Source: Candidatus Aminicenantota bacterium
GTDB taxonomy: Bacteria > Acidobacteriota > Aminicenantia > UBA2199
Direction: 5' to 3'
NCBI GenBank assembly: GCA_030610885.1
Contig: JAUWQW010000017.1
Location: forward strand, 1 to 33,268
Length of the DNA: 33,268 nucleotides
Shown: positions 7,096-16,722 of the stretch, piece by piece
How positions within the stretch are numbered: position 1 is the stretch's first letter
How the letters are laid out: each line of letters starts with the position of its first letter
Notes under the pieces: generated by a model
Seen by the model: only the letters and a program-made list of their open reading frames with translations
Told to the model about the DNA's origin: nothing
Database searches by the model: none
Position numbers and translations under genes: made by a program

Positions 7096-9342
7096 TTACA
7101 ATGATAACGCATATCCTATTTTCATAAAAAACGTGCGGTTCGATTGTGTAAGTCTTATATCTTCATGCCCCAGATAATTATCTGTATAACCTAAGAAAAG
7201 AACTGTTCTCGGATTGAGCTTATATGAAAATAAAAACTGAGTAAATAATTTTTTATAAATTGGATCAACTTCAAAATTATACAACTCAACATTTCTCTTA
7301 ATATGTGTGTGTTGAATTATAGCTCTCAAAAAAATTTTCCTATTTAAATGATATACCAACCAAACCTGAAATAATTTAGCCAAAAACAACTCGTTCCCCT
7401 TAATCTTTAGCTTATTGTATGAATAACTTAAAGTTAATCTGAAATGTCTTCCAATATTATAATTTATTTCAGGCATAATAAAAGTTTTTTTTCCAGCTCT
7501 TACGTTCTCATAATCAATTTCATCCCCTATTGAAATATGCGTATGAAAAGAGAAATTTCCTGTTGGTTTAATACTAAACTGCATATGTTGTCTGTCTTGA
7601 TCAAAAGAAATTCCTCCAAATACTTTCCTTCTTTTTGTTAAATTAACCCAGAGAAAAGATTGCATAGGTCCCTGATACACTAATTCGATTTCTCCTTCCC
7701 TTCCCAATAAATTTCCATCATAATCTTCTTCCTGGTTGAAATCACCGCTAATCTCTATTTGAGAAAAAAAACTTTTTTCTTTGCCCCAAAAAGTGTATCC
7801 TGCACCAACAAAATATTTTCTAACATCAACCTGTGGTATAAAACCTATATCAGATCTAAAACCAGGGCTTAAACTAGAGTATCCAGCTTTCCATGAATAA
7901 GAACGTTTTTGTCTTAAATAAGACAACTCAATTGCACTTCCAGAAAAACTGTTCGCATTTTGGTTATAATCTTTAGCTATTTCAGAGGGATATAATGTAT
8001 TTGAACCCAACACCTGGAAATAAACCTTATCAGACCCTGTTATTCTTAATAACCCATCAATTCCCCCAATACGATTATGATAATTATCACCCTCTCTATC
8101 AGTAATGAGCACACCTAAGGTCGAAGACTTACCAATATCTCTCCTATAACGAAGAACACTCGAATAAGATTTTTGATTTATATATGTGGAATCAGAATCT
8201 TCAGATCCTGGGAATATAAGATTTGTTGTAGCATCCTGTGAAGTAAAAAATCCAATTGCATTTTTCCCCTCTTTTCCGGTTAATTTTATACCCCAGTCCG
8301 GATTTGCAATTGTTCTGGTATACACAGCTTCAAGAGGAGTACTAAAAAAATCATTTCCTTCAAGAAAAAATGGCCTTTTTTCTTGATAATAGAGCGCAAA
8401 TTGTGTATTAATATCAAGTTGAACAGAATCAGCCTCTACCTGAGAAAAATCAGGGCTTATAGCCCCACTCAAAGTAAGATTATTTGTAAAACCCCATTTA
8501 CCTGAAATACCAAATTCGAATGATGAATCTAATTTCTCTAAAGGACTATCAGGAAATTCTTTTCTCTCATCTGTTCTAACACCCGTAATTGTTGGATCCA
8601 ATTCAATATTTTTACCAGGTGAAATTGATTTAAAACCTTTTAATTTTAAAAATTGACATATCAGACAGTCATTATCACGATTATGCTTAAATGAGCTTAT
8701 TTGATGCCGCTTACTTCTGGGATAAATCCTAAATGGAGCAAATCCCCATATTTGTTCAACAGCTGAACGCTGAAACTGAAGTGAACTAAAGGGTATTGCA
8801 ATCTCAACAACATATCCAAAATCAGTTATTTTTCCTGCTGAGTTCCATATAGCATCCCATGAATCATCCTCATTGCTTCCACCATTACTGTAAATTTCAT
8901 CACCCTGAACGCCCAATGGATTGGAAAAAAATGCAAATGCTCTATTCTCATCATTAAATGTATCAAGAATAATCCCGACCATATCATCTATCCATGCATC
9001 ATCTCTATCTGAAAGATGGGCTCTGATCTTTGAGGGGTTCTTATCATAAGCCTTAAATGCCACATAAAATACTGAGTCAGTATAAACCATAAAACATTCT
9101 GTTCTTACTGGGGCTAATATATTCTCGCCTGGCATTATCTCATTATTTACTTCAATCATAATAGCATCTTTCCACTCTTCTTTATTAATAACACCATCTA
9201 TCTTTATTTTTGATTCAGTTTTTTTGATAGTAAAAATCTTATCTTTAGAGTAAATTTTTGGGGCTGATTCATTACTTTCTGCATAAGTATTCCTATAAAA
9301 CAATAGGATTATTAATATAAAAATAAAAAACAATTTTTTCAT
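7096..9342 (-). CDS. DUF5916 protein: CBM9-like domain plus outer-membrane beta-barrel
   Basis: 748 residues. A signal peptide (MKKLFFIFILIILLFYRNTYA) is followed by a domain at about residues 38-230 resembling carbohydrate-binding module family 9 (KIDGVINKEEWKDA, then DAWIDDMVGIILDTF and GYVVEIAIPFSSL). The rest is the DUF5916 region: many alternating hydrophobic, aromatic-rich strands with a typical barrel start (ITGVRTDERKEF, then SFEFGISGKWGFTNNLTLSGAISPDFSQVEAD) and a C-terminal strand FFMKIGYALSL ending in a hydrophobic residue, as in outer-membrane proteins. The motif YYQEKRPFFLEGNDFF is characteristic of this family. Its biochemical role is not established; carbohydrate or peptide handling at the outer membrane is a guess. 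It is transcribed alone, divergent from the ferredoxin gene and convergent with the kinase gene. Confidence 0.85.
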   Translation of the reverse strand: MKKLFFIFILIILLFYRNTYAESNESAPKIYSKDKIFTIKKTESKIKIDGVINKEEWKDAIMIEVNNEIMPGENILAPVRTECFMVYTDSVFYVAFKAYDKNPSKIRAHLSDRDDAWIDDMVGIILDTFNDENRAFAFFSNPLGVQGDEIYSNGGSNEDDSWDAIWNSAGKITDFGYVVEIAIPFSSLQFQRSAVEQIWGFAPFRIYPRSKRHQISSFKHNRDNDCLICQFLKLKGFKSISPGKNIELDPTITGVRTDERKEFPDSPLEKLDSSFEFGISGKWGFTNNLTLSGAISPDFSQVEADSVQLDINTQFALYYQEKRPFFLEGNDFFSTPLEAVYTRTIANPDWGIKLTGKEGKNAIGFFTSQDATTNLIFPGSEDSDSTYINQKSYSSVLRYRRDIGKSSTLGVLITDREGDNYHNRIGGIDGLLRITGSDKVYFQVLGSNTLYPSEIAKDYNQNANSFSGSAIELSYLRQKRSYSWKAGYSSLSPGFRSDIGFIPQVDVRKYFVGAGYTFWGKEKSFFSQIEISGDFNQEEDYDGNLLGREGEIELVYQGPMQSFLWVNLTKRRKVFGGISFDQDRQHMQFSIKPTGNFSFHTHISIGDEIDYENVRAGKKTFIMPEINYNIGRHFRLTLSYSYNKLKIKGNELFLAKLFQVWLVYHLNRKIFLRAIIQHTHIKRNVELYNFEVDPIYKKLFTQFLFSYKLNPRTVLFLGYTDNYLGHEDIRLTQSNRTFFMKIGYALSL

Positions 9343-9405
9343 ATAATACTTCCTTAATTTATTTAAACGGAAAAATTAAAAAAAAGTTTTGTACATTACT
9401 TTCTG

Positions 9406-9631
<226 letters not shown>

Positions 9632-9715
9632 AAAATTATAGATAAACCGAAACCATAAAAGATTAGATTATTAATCCAAAATAATTTAAGGCAATTAACT
9701 TACATTTACATAAAA

Positions 9716-9735
9716 GTGTCCTAAAAATAGGACAC
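9716..9735. promoter_or_regulatory. Upstream activator site 1 (perfect palindrome)
   Basis: GTGTCCTAAAAATAGGACAC is an inverted repeat with GTGTCCTA/TAGGACAC arms about 60 bases upstream of the sigma-54 box, suited to a dimeric bacterial enhancer-binding protein. Confidence 0.65.
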
Positions 9736-9746
9736 AAACAGGAAAA

Positions 9747-9766
9747 GTGTCCTAAAAATGTGACAC
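9747..9766. promoter_or_regulatory. Upstream activator site 2 (imperfect palindrome)
   Basis: GTGTCCTAAAAATGTGACAC repeats site 1 with 16 of 20 bases identical and keeps the outer GTGTC/GACAC arms. The two sites are 31 bases apart centre to centre, about three helical turns, so they face the same side of the DNA. Confidence 0.65.
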
Positions 9767-9783
9767 TTTAACCCGGTTTTTAT

Positions 9784-9799
9784 TGGCATGAAACTTGCT
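9784..9799 (+). promoter_or_regulatory. Sigma-54 (RpoN) -24/-12 promoter
   Basis: TGGCATGAAACTTGCT matches the TGGCAC-N5-TTGC consensus except for one base, with GG (9785-9786) and GC (9797-9798) 12 bases apart as required. Transcription should start near 9810, so the mRNA would begin almost at the GGAGG Shine-Dalgarno sequence (9811-9815) of the gene at 9821. Confidence 0.85.
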
Positions 9800-9820
9800 A
9801 CTGTTTAGTAGGAGGAAAAA

Positions 9821-11923
9821 ATGAAAAAATTTATTGTATTGATTTTAAGCTTATGCTTTTTAAGTTTATTCATATATTCTGATTATTCCAATCAACAGAC
9901 CTCAGAGGCAAAATATTATGACAAGGCAAAGGTTTTAAGGGTAAAATATACTCAAGGTGAAACATTTGTCAAACGCAGCTATGGTGAAGGAATCGAAGAA
10001 GCAACAGTTAACCTTCCCATCTTTGAAAAGGATGCAATTGGGACAACTGATGGCAGATTAGAAATTTACCTGGGAAAATTGAACTATTTAAGATTGGATT
10101 ATGATACAAATGTAACTATTGAAAAAGCACCCGCATTAAGAACAACTAATATGAGTTTCAGACTAAATAATGGTGGGATCTATCTTGACATTGCAAATCT
10201 TGACTATGATAAAGATATTGAAATCCAAACTCCTGACTGTGGAATTTTTCTATTGAATAAAGGTTTATACAGAATAAATGTTAATCAACAGGGAAATACA
10301 GAAGTCTATGTTTACAAGGGTATTGCTGAAGTAGCTGGAGATAATTATACAAGGAATGTAAGGACAAATCAGAAAATCGTAATGCTTGATGGAGGAGTAA
10401 AAGAGAGACCTTTTTACTTCTACTCCTCTGAAAAAGATGATTTTGACATTTGGAGTCAAAAAAGAAATAACTTGGTTAACTATTCTCGCTATGCTTCTTC
10501 AAGATATCTTGAAACAGGCTATGAAGATTATGAACATGAATTATCACGTAATGGTAGATGGAGATATGACAGAACTTATAGCTCATATATATGGATTCCT
10601 TACAATATAAACACATCATGGAGGCCATATTATAATGGAAGATGGGTATGGAACCCTTATTATGGTAATGTATGGAGCTCATATGAGCCATGGGGATGGT
10701 ATACTTCCCATTATGGAAGATGGCATTGGAGCACTATTGACGGCTGGTATTGGATACCTGGATACAGATGGTCTCCTGCATGGGTTTCCTGGGGTTGGAA
10801 TGACCATTATTATGGTTGGTGCCCTTTAAGTTATTACAATAGACCAGTTATAATAATAAATGGAAGATGGAATAGAAATTATCGCTACCATAATGGGTTT
10901 CCATTTCATTCAAGGTCAACAATTATTATAAGAAAAAATCATTTGCATGCACCAAGGATTAGTAAAGTTGCTTTAAAGTCAAGCGTCCTTTCAAAAGGCA
11001 CTTTGACATACAAAGGGATGTCTCCAAGAGTAAAACCTAATATTTCCAGAGTCAATGTGATAAATGCAAAGGGCAAATCAGTTGTTTACAAGAAAGGCGG
11101 TATAGTATCAACAAACAAATATAAGGTAGTTAAATCTTATCCTGGTGTTTCAAAAGTAAACAAAAATACCGTTTATAAATACTCAGGAACCTCAAGTTCA
11201 AAAGCCAAAACTTTTAAATATTCAACCTCCCATCAAACAAAGAAAGTAACATACAAAAAAAGCTCTAATAAAACTTATGGAAGCTCTGAATCAGGTAAAA
11301 AATCAACTTATAAATATTCTCCTGAACCAAAAATCAAAAAAAAGAGCTCAACATATGAATATAAATCATCTTCAAAATCAAAAAAATCCTCTACCTCATC
11401 TTCAAAAAGCTCAAGCTCAAAAAATAAAATAAAAAAGAAAAAACAAGGGCCTTCATATCTCTCATCAAGTAAATATTCATCAAGTTCTGAAAGAGGAAAT
11501 ACCAACTCCTCATATTACGCTTCATCAAAAATGGGAAAAGTAGCCAGTTATAGTTCTTCATATTCACCTAAATATTCCAAAAAATCATATAATTCACACA
11601 CATATAAACCTGTAAAAAGATATACTTCTCAATCATATTCAACAAATAATAAATACTACTCTTCTTCATACAAATCTAGCTCAAAACCAACATACAAAAA
11701 TTCCTATTATAATAAAAGTTCTGATTATAGATATTCATACCCTTCGAATTCATATAGCACTAAAAAATATTCCTCATCATCATATAAAACTTATTCAAAA
11801 CCTTCCACAAAATCATATTCTCACAGATCCTATTCCAGACCTTCCAGTTCTTATTCAAAAAGCTCATATAGAAGCTCTTCAACACATTCTAGTTCATCCT
11901 CAAAATCATACAGGAAAAAATAA
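9821..11923 (+). CDS. Secreted FecR/DUF6600 protein with a long Ser/Tyr/Lys-rich tail
   Basis: 700 residues. A signal peptide is followed by a FecR-like beta domain at about residues 40-190 (GETFVKR, then NLPIFEKDAIGTTDGRLEIY and VYKGIAEV). A DUF6600-type region rich in Trp and Tyr follows at about 245-340, with repeated GRWVW, GRWHW and GWYWIPGYRW motifs. From about residue 385 to the end the protein is low-complexity: Ser, Tyr, Lys and Thr dominate (KYSSSSYKT-like units), strongly basic and with almost no acidic or bulky aliphatic residues. The tail is probably extracytoplasmic and disordered, perhaps binding anionic surface polymer or polysaccharide. DUF6600 function is unknown. The gene sits alone behind a sigma-54 promoter, so it is expected to be switched on by a specific signal. 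No enhancer-binding protein is encoded in the window. Confidence 0.85.
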   Translation: MKKFIVLILSLCFLSLFIYSDYSNQQTSEAKYYDKAKVLRVKYTQGETFVKRSYGEGIEEATVNLPIFEKDAIGTTDGRLEIYLGKLNYLRLDYDTNVTIEKAPALRTTNMSFRLNNGGIYLDIANLDYDKDIEIQTPDCGIFLLNKGLYRINVNQQGNTEVYVYKGIAEVAGDNYTRNVRTNQKIVMLDGGVKERPFYFYSSEKDDFDIWSQKRNNLVNYSRYASSRYLETGYEDYEHELSRNGRWRYDRTYSSYIWIPYNINTSWRPYYNGRWVWNPYYGNVWSSYEPWGWYTSHYGRWHWSTIDGWYWIPGYRWSPAWVSWGWNDHYYGWCPLSYYNRPVIIINGRWNRNYRYHNGFPFHSRSTIIIRKNHLHAPRISKVALKSSVLSKGTLTYKGMSPRVKPNISRVNVINAKGKSVVYKKGGIVSTNKYKVVKSYPGVSKVNKNTVYKYSGTSSSKAKTFKYSTSHQTKKVTYKKSSNKTYGSSESGKKSTYKYSPEPKIKKKSSTYEYKSSSKSKKSSTSSSKSSSSKNKIKKKKQGPSYLSSSKYSSSSERGNTNSSYYASSKMGKVASYSSSYSPKYSKKSYNSHTYKPVKRYTSQSYSTNNKYYSSSYKSSSKPTYKNSYYNKSSDYRYSYPSNSYSTKKYSSSSYKTYSKPSTKSYSHRSYSRPSSSYSKSSYRSSSTHSSSSSKSYRKK

Positions 11924-11953
11924 TAAATTGAGGTTTATGAATAATAGATAAAA

Positions 11954-12643
11954 TTGAAAATTGATTTTCTAAGAAAAAAGATTAATGATCGTTTTGTAAA
12001 CTTTTTTGAAAACAAAAATATAGCTTTTGGATATACAGAAAAGAACTTTAATCTTCATGATCTTTCTGTTTATTTTAAATACAGCAATCTAATTGAATTA
12101 GAACAAATACACTCAAATATAATTTTTCAATCTTCTCAAGTAGAATACGGGATAAAAGGCGATGGAATAATCCTTGATCAAAAGAGCAAAATTGCAATCA
12201 TAAAAACCGCTGACTGCATTCCCCTTTTCTTCTGGGATGACATATATTCTTATGGAGGTATTATTCATATTGGATGGAGAGGATTGCATAAAGAGATTGA
12301 ATTGAATTTAATTGAATTACTTAAAAACAAATCAATTAAACTTGAAAACCTTAATTTCTTTTTTGGCCCCTCAATAGGAAAAGATTGTTATGAGGTTGAT
12401 CAGAATATTTACACAAAATTTAAGGATAAAAAATATAGGAACAAAATTTTCTTTGCCAATAAAAAAGAAAGATACCTTATGGATATCAAAAAGGGGATAT
12501 CTTATTCTTTAAAAAAATCAGGCATAATAGATGAAAAAATCACTTATTCAAAAATTTGTACATTTTGCGATAAAAGATTCCCCTCTTATAGAAGAGATAA
12601 AGAAACCAACCTGCGCATATACAACTTTTTGATTTTAAAATAA
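11954..12643 (+). CDS. pgeF: YfiH/PgeF-family purine nucleoside phosphorylase / peptidoglycan editing factor
   Basis: 229 residues of the DUF152 (multicopper polyphenol oxidoreductase-like) fold. The zinc-site pattern is present: His53 in EQIHSN, Cys88 in TADCIP and His105 in IIHIGWRGL. GPSIGKDCYEVD and the C-terminal C(T)FC...FPSYRRDK are also conserved. Family members have been reported to remove mis-incorporated residues from UDP-MurNAc peptide precursors and to show purine nucleoside phosphorylase or laccase-like activity. The start is TTG: the frame is closed by a TAG two codons upstream and no ATG is available near the expected N-terminus. No good Shine-Dalgarno sequence is seen. It is convergent with fabF. 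Confidence 0.85.
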   Translation: MKIDFLRKKINDRFVNFFENKNIAFGYTEKNFNLHDLSVYFKYSNLIELEQIHSNIIFQSSQVEYGIKGDGIILDQKSKIAIIKTADCIPLFFWDDIYSYGGIIHIGWRGLHKEIELNLIELLKNKSIKLENLNFFFGPSIGKDCYEVDQNIYTKFKDKKYRNKIFFANKKERYLMDIKKGISYSLKKSGIIDEKITYSKICTFCDKRFPSYRRDKETNLRIYNFLILK

Positions 12644-12651
12644 TTTACATA

Positions 12652-12675
12652 ATAGACCCAAAATATTTTGTCTAT
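12652..12675. terminator. Weak hairpin between the convergent pgeF and fabF genes
   Basis: ATAGAC and GTCTAT pair around an A+T-rich 12-base loop, in the 42-base gap between two convergent stop codons. There is no clear U-tract, so terminator function rests on position. Confidence 0.3.
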
Positions 12676-12685
12676 GTGTCATTAT

Positions 12686-13954
12686 TTATTTTTCTTCAAA
12701 TTTTTCAAAAAGAAGGGCCCCATTTGTTCCACCAAACCCAAAAGAATTTGACAAAGCATATTTTATCTCTTTTACAATCCCTTTATTTGGAGTATAATTC
12801 AGGTCACAATCCTCATCAGGAACCTCATAATTTATCGTGGGCGGAATAAATGAATCATAAATTGAAAGAATAGTAAATATAGCTTCAGCTCCACCAGTTG
12901 CTCCAAGCATATGACCTGTCATTGACTTTGTGGAACTTATATTGATCTTATAAGCATTATCTCCAAATAATTTTTTTATTGCTAAAGTTTCATATTTGTC
13001 ATTAAAAGGAGTAGATGTACCATGGGCATTTATATAACCAATTTCTTCTGGTTTAATCTCTGCATCATCAATAGCCATTTTCATGGTCCTGTAAGCACCA
13101 TCTGTTGTTGGGTCAGGAGCTGTTACATGAAAGGCATCTCCAGCACAACCATAACCTACTATTTCTGCATATATTTTAGCTCCTCTTTTAATTGCATGCT
13201 CCAATTCCTCAAGTACAATAATTGCTCCACCTTCAGCAACAATAAAACCATCTCTATGTTTATCAAATGGACGGCTAGCTTTTTCCGGCTCATCATTTCT
13301 TGTAGACAATGCTCTCATCACAGAAAATCCAGCTATAGCTAAAGGAGTAATCGGGGATTCTGCACCACCAGCGATCATAACATCTGCATCACCCCTTTGA
13401 ATTATTTTAAATGAATCTCCAATCGAATGACTGCTAGTTGCACATGCAGTGACATTAGCAAGATTTGGACCCTTAAAACCATACTTTATAGATACTTGAC
13501 CTGATGCAAGATTGGCAATTGAACCTGTTATAAAAAAGGGAGAAACCCTTGCAGGTCCTCTTTCTAACAGTATTTTAGTGTTTTCTTCAATCGTAGATAT
13601 TCCGCCTATTCCTGAACCAATATAAACTCCAATCCTTTCCCCTTCTGAATTATCTACCTTTATCCCAGAATCTTTAACAGCTTCATCTGCTGCAATCATT
13701 GCAAATTGAATAAATTTATCAAGTTTTCTTACTTCCTTTCTATCAAAATAATTTAAGGGATCATAACCCTTAATTTCACCTGCAATTTTAGAATAATGCT
13801 CAGAAACATCAAACCTGGAAATTTTAACTACTCCATTTTTACCATTTCTTACACTCTGCCAGCTCTCATCAACTGTTTTTCCTACAGGTGAAATAATCCC
13901 CAACCCGGTGACAACTACTCTTTTTAGATTAATTGTCTTCTTTATAAAATCCAT
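12686..13954 (-). CDS. fabF: 3-oxoacyl-[acyl-carrier-protein] synthase II
   Basis: A 422-residue condensing enzyme that extends acyl chains with malonyl-ACP. The Cys-His-His triad is complete: Cys171 in [12 protein letters not shown], His311 in [11 protein letters not shown] and His348 in [28 protein letters not shown] near the end is also characteristic. This arrangement separates FabF/FabB from FabH. The length is slightly above the usual 410 because of about ten extra N-terminal residues ([10 protein letters not shown]). It is the last gene of the operon, three bases after acpP. The Cys in the active site and the position next to acpP favour FabF over FabB. Confidence 0.96.
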   Translation of the reverse strand: MDFIKKTINLKRVVVTGLGIISPVGKTVDESWQSVRNGKNGVVKISRFDVSEHYSKIAGEIKGYDPLNYFDRKEVRKLDKFIQFAMIAADEAVKDSGIKVDNSEGERIGVYIGSGIGGISTIEENTKILLERGPARVSPFFITGSIANLASGQVSIKYGFKGPNLANVTACATSSHSIGDSFKIIQRGDADVMIAGGAESPITPLAIAGFSVMRALSTRNDEPEKASRPFDKHRDGFIVAEGGAIIVLEELEHAIKRGAKIYAEIVGYGCAGDAFHVTAPDPTTDGAYRTMKMAIDDAEIKPEEIGYINAHGTSTPFNDKYETLAIKKLFGDNAYKINISSTKSMTGHMLGATGGAEAIFTILSIYDSFIPPTINYEVPDEDCDLNYTPNKGIVKEIKYALSNSFGFGGTNGALLFEKFEEK

Positions 13955-13957
13955 AAT

Positions 13958-14200
13958 TTATTTTACTTCTGTCATTATAAAATCAACAGCAGAACCAACT
14001 GTTGTTAATTTTTCAGCTTCTTCTTCAGGAATTTTTAGCTCAAATTCATCTTCCAAAGCCATGATCAATTCAACCTGATCTAAAGAATCCGCACCTAGAT
14101 CTTCAACAAATTTTGCATCATTTGTAACTTGATCTTCACCTACATTTAATTTTTCTGTAACAACACCTTTTACTTTTTCCAAAATTTCTTCTTTTGTCAT
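13958..14200 (-). CDS. acpP: Acyl carrier protein
   Basis: 80 residues, acidic and helical, of standard length. The phosphopantetheine site is Ser39 in [16 protein letters not shown]. The protein carries growing acyl chains for FabG, FabF and PlsX encoded beside it. An AGGA Shine-Dalgarno sequence lies just before the ATG, stronger than those of the neighbours, as expected for a highly expressed protein. Confidence 0.97.
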   Translation of the reverse strand: MTKEEILEKVKGVVTEKLNVGEDQVTNDAKFVEDLGADSLDQVELIMALEDEFELKIPEEEAEKLTTVGSAVDFIMTEVK

Positions 14201-14215
14201 TATTTCCTCCTAAAT

Positions 14216-14956
14216 TTAAATTAAAAGTCCACCGGAAACATTAATTACAGTTCCAGTAATATATGAAGCCGAAGGAGATATAAGAAAATTAACCACTTCA
14301 GCTATATCATCGGGAGTACCCACCCTTTTGAGAGGTATTTGAGACAAATACCCTTCTTTTACTTTTTCTGAGAGCTGTTCAGTCATCTCAGTTAGAATAA
14401 AACCAGGAGCAATTGCATTTACAGTTATATTTCTTGCACCATATTCCCTTGCAAAACATTTAGTTAGAGCAATAACACCCGCTTTAGAAGAAGCATAATT
14501 AGCCTGTCCTGCAGTACCAAGAATACCACTAACAGATGCAATATTAACAATCCTTCCAAATCTGTTTTTCATCATCTCTTTTGCAGCAAACTTGGAACAC
14601 AGGAAAGTGCCTTTCAAATTAATATCTATTACTATATCCCACTCTTGTTCAGACATTCTTAATGTCAGGTTATCTCTTGTTATACCTGCATTATTTATTA
14701 AAAAATCAACTGATCCCAATTCATTAACAGTGATTCTTATAAGATTCTCAACATCCTCAACTTTTGAAACATCTGTTTTAATTGCAATAGCTTTTATGCC
14801 AAAATCTTCTAGCTCTCTTGCTGTTTGTTTAGCTTCATCATACATAATGTCAGAAACAACAATATTCAACCCTTTTTTTGCCAGTTTCATTGCTATTGCC
14901 TTTCCAATTCCCCTTGCAGAGCCGGTTACAATGGCATTTTTATATAATTCATACAT
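14216..14956 (-). CDS. fabG: 3-oxoacyl-[acyl-carrier-protein] reductase
   Basis: A 246-residue short-chain dehydrogenase. The NADPH-binding TGSARGIGKAIA lies at residues 11-22, NNAG at 88-91, and the catalytic Ser141, Tyr154 and Lys158 in SVSGILGTAGQANYASSKAG. It reduces the beta-ketoacyl-ACP made by FabF. The ATG overlaps the end of plsX by eight bases. The operon position next to acpP makes FabG the best name among many related reductases. Confidence 0.94.
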   Translation of the reverse strand: MYELYKNAIVTGSARGIGKAIAMKLAKKGLNIVVSDIMYDEAKQTARELEDFGIKAIAIKTDVSKVEDVENLIRITVNELGSVDFLINNAGITRDNLTLRMSEQEWDIVIDINLKGTFLCSKFAAKEMMKNRFGRIVNIASVSGILGTAGQANYASSKAGVIALTKCFAREYGARNITVNAIAPGFILTEMTEQLSEKVKEGYLSQIPLKRVGTPDDIAEVVNFLISPSASYITGTVINVSGGLLI

Positions 14957-15983
14957 ACTTTAACTCCTTAAAAGTCTTCTGGTGTTTTTCAATTTCATTT
15001 GAAATTTTATCTAAAACATTCTCTGTAATAAACTTTTTACTTAAAGTTATCGCATTTTTAACTGCTTTGGCATTCGAGCTCCCATGGCCAATTATAACAA
15101 TACCATTTACACCAAGAAGCAAAGCACCACCATATTCTGTATAATCAAATTTTTTCATCAATCTTTTAAAAGAACTTCTTAAAAAGAAAAAGCCTATTTT
15201 TGATAACAGATTGGACATAATTTCGCGCTTTAACATTGATGCTGTAACTTCCACCACACCTTCAGCAACTTTTAATATTACATTCCCTGTAAACCCATCA
15301 GTAACTATTAAATCAGCCTCCCCAATATATGCATCTCTACCCTCTATATTTCCAATAAAATTAATATCAAGAGATTTTAATATATTATGTGTTGTTTTTG
15401 TTAATTCATTACCCTTAGCTTCTTCCTCTCCAACACTCATTAAAGCAATTTTCGGATTATTCACTCCATGTACATTTTCCAGATAAACCTTTCCCATTAA
15501 AGCGAATTGAACCAGGTTTCTTGGTTTTGGATCAACATTTGCCCCAACATCAACAATCAAAGAATTTCCCTTAAGGGTTGGAATCATAAGAGCAAGAGCT
15601 GGCCTATCAATGTTCTTTAAAGTTCCAAGTGAATTTTTTGCAATAGCCATTACTGCCCCTGTGTTACCAGCAGAAACCATTGCCTGGGCTTCATTACGTT
15701 TTATTAAATCCAATGCCATTTTTATAGATGTCTGTTCCCTCTTTCTCCAATATGATAAAAAATGTTCACGCATTGAAACTGCTTCAGTTGCATCAATAAT
15801 TCTAATTTCATCTAAATCATTAAAATTGTTTTTCTTTAATTCCCTTTTAATTAATCTTTTCTTACCAACTAAAACCAAACAAACATCTTTATCATCTTTT
15901 AAATAATTAACAACACCCTCAACTATGGCACCGGGTGCATGATCTCCACCCATAGCATCAACTGCTATTTCTACGTTCTTCAT
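14949..15983 (-). CDS. plsX: Phosphate acyltransferase PlsX
   Basis: 344 residues, full length. It converts acyl-ACP to acyl-phosphate, the donor for glycerol-phosphate acylation by PlsY. The N-terminal AVDAMGGDHAPGAIVEG, the internal MVSAGNTGAVMA, LIVDVGANVDPKP, NIEGRDAYIGEADLIVTDGF and the glycine-rich GGALLLGVNGIVIIGHGSS are all family hallmarks. It begins directly after the rpmF stop codon, the usual rpmF-plsX coupling. Confidence 0.97.
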   Translation of the reverse strand: MKNVEIAVDAMGGDHAPGAIVEGVVNYLKDDKDVCLVLVGKKRLIKRELKKNNFNDLDEIRIIDATEAVSMREHFLSYWRKREQTSIKMALDLIKRNEAQAMVSAGNTGAVMAIAKNSLGTLKNIDRPALALMIPTLKGNSLIVDVGANVDPKPRNLVQFALMGKVYLENVHGVNNPKIALMSVGEEEAKGNELTKTTHNILKSLDINFIGNIEGRDAYIGEADLIVTDGFTGNVILKVAEGVVEVTASMLKREIMSNLLSKIGFFFLRSSFKRLMKKFDYTEYGGALLLGVNGIVIIGHGSSNAKAVKNAITLSKKFITENVLDKISNEIEKHQKTFKELKYV

Positions 15984-16169
15984 TTATCGATCTTCTTCTC
16001 CCTCAATGATTTGTTTCCCATCATAATAACCACAATTTTTACAAATTCTATGAGGGAGTTTAGGCTCATTACATTTAGGGCAAATTGACAGACTCTTTAT
16101 CTTTAAAGCATGGTGAGACCTTCTTTTATTTGTTCTTTGATGAGAATGCCTTCTTTTCGGGAGCGCCAT
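15984..16169 (-). CDS. rpmF: 50S ribosomal protein L32
   Basis: 61 residues. The basic N-terminus MALPKRRHSHQRTNKRRSHHALK and the zinc-ribbon Cys pairs (CPKCNEPKLPHRICKNCGYYDGK) identify L32 of the four-cysteine type. It lies three bases after the DUF177 gene and directly before plsX, the order found in very many bacteria. Confidence 0.97.
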   Translation of the reverse strand: MALPKRRHSHQRTNKRRSHHALKIKSLSICPKCNEPKLPHRICKNCGYYDGKQIIEGEEDR

Positions 16170-16172
16170 GTT

Positions 16173-16682
16173 TCACCTCTTTATTTTATTAAATAAAAAA
16201 TTTAACTCTTTAGAAGAATTTTCACATTTACACTTTGCATGATTCAAATTTGTACCACAATTGGGGCATATTCCTTTACAATCAGATTTACAAATTGGGT
16301 CATATGGGATAAAAAGATTTACTTGTTCCAATAAAATTTTTATCAAATCAACCCTATTGTCATCATAGAAAATATACTCCATTTCATCTAAACTTATAGA
16401 ATTACTCTCAGAGTTCACTAAATTTACAGGAAATAAAATAATATCAAAATTTAAATCTATATTTAATTCAAAATCATCCAAGCATTTCACACACCTAAGA
16501 GAAATCACAGTTTTAATATTACCTTTAGCTTGAATTCGATCTCCATCTCGGTTAAACAAAACATAGTATTTCAGATCATCAAGGAAAAAAGCATTCTCCT
16601 CAATCAACATATCTTCATCTAAACTAAAACTATTACTTACAATCAGCCCTTTTTCACTTATCTTATTTGTATCAATAAACAT
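16173..16682 (-). CDS. yceD: DUF177 (YceD) protein with a C-terminal zinc ribbon
   Basis: 169 residues. The middle part ISLRCVKCLDDFELNIDLNFDIILF and the late CKSDCKGICPNCGTNLNHAKCKC are typical of DUF177/YceD, whose gene almost always precedes rpmF. YceD has been linked to 23S rRNA processing or accumulation in plants and bacteria. The two Cys clusters probably bind zinc. It is the first gene of the fatty-acid operon, behind a promoter in the 135-base gap to miaB. Confidence 0.88.
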   Translation of the reverse strand: MFIDTNKISEKGLIVSNSFSLDEDMLIEENAFFLDDLKYYVLFNRDGDRIQAKGNIKTVISLRCVKCLDDFELNIDLNFDIILFPVNLVNSESNSISLDEMEYIFYDDNRVDLIKILLEQVNLFIPYDPICKSDCKGICPNCGTNLNHAKCKCENSSKELNFLFNKIKR

Positions 16683-16722
16683 TTTTTATCCTATATTCAA
16701 ATATGATCTAAAATAATCTGTA

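Noticed and set aside
7048-7097. Terminator between the kinase gene and the DUF5916 gene (AAAAAATCA ... TGATTTTTT)
   Set aside because: The loop is about 30 bases of A+T-rich DNA and the stem lacks G/C pairs, so chance pairing is likely.
10265-11505. Several 64-71-codon open frames antisense to or overlapping the FecR/DUF6600 gene
   Set aside because: They are shadows of its biased, Tyr- and Ser-rich codons and lack ribosome-binding sites or recognisable protein features.
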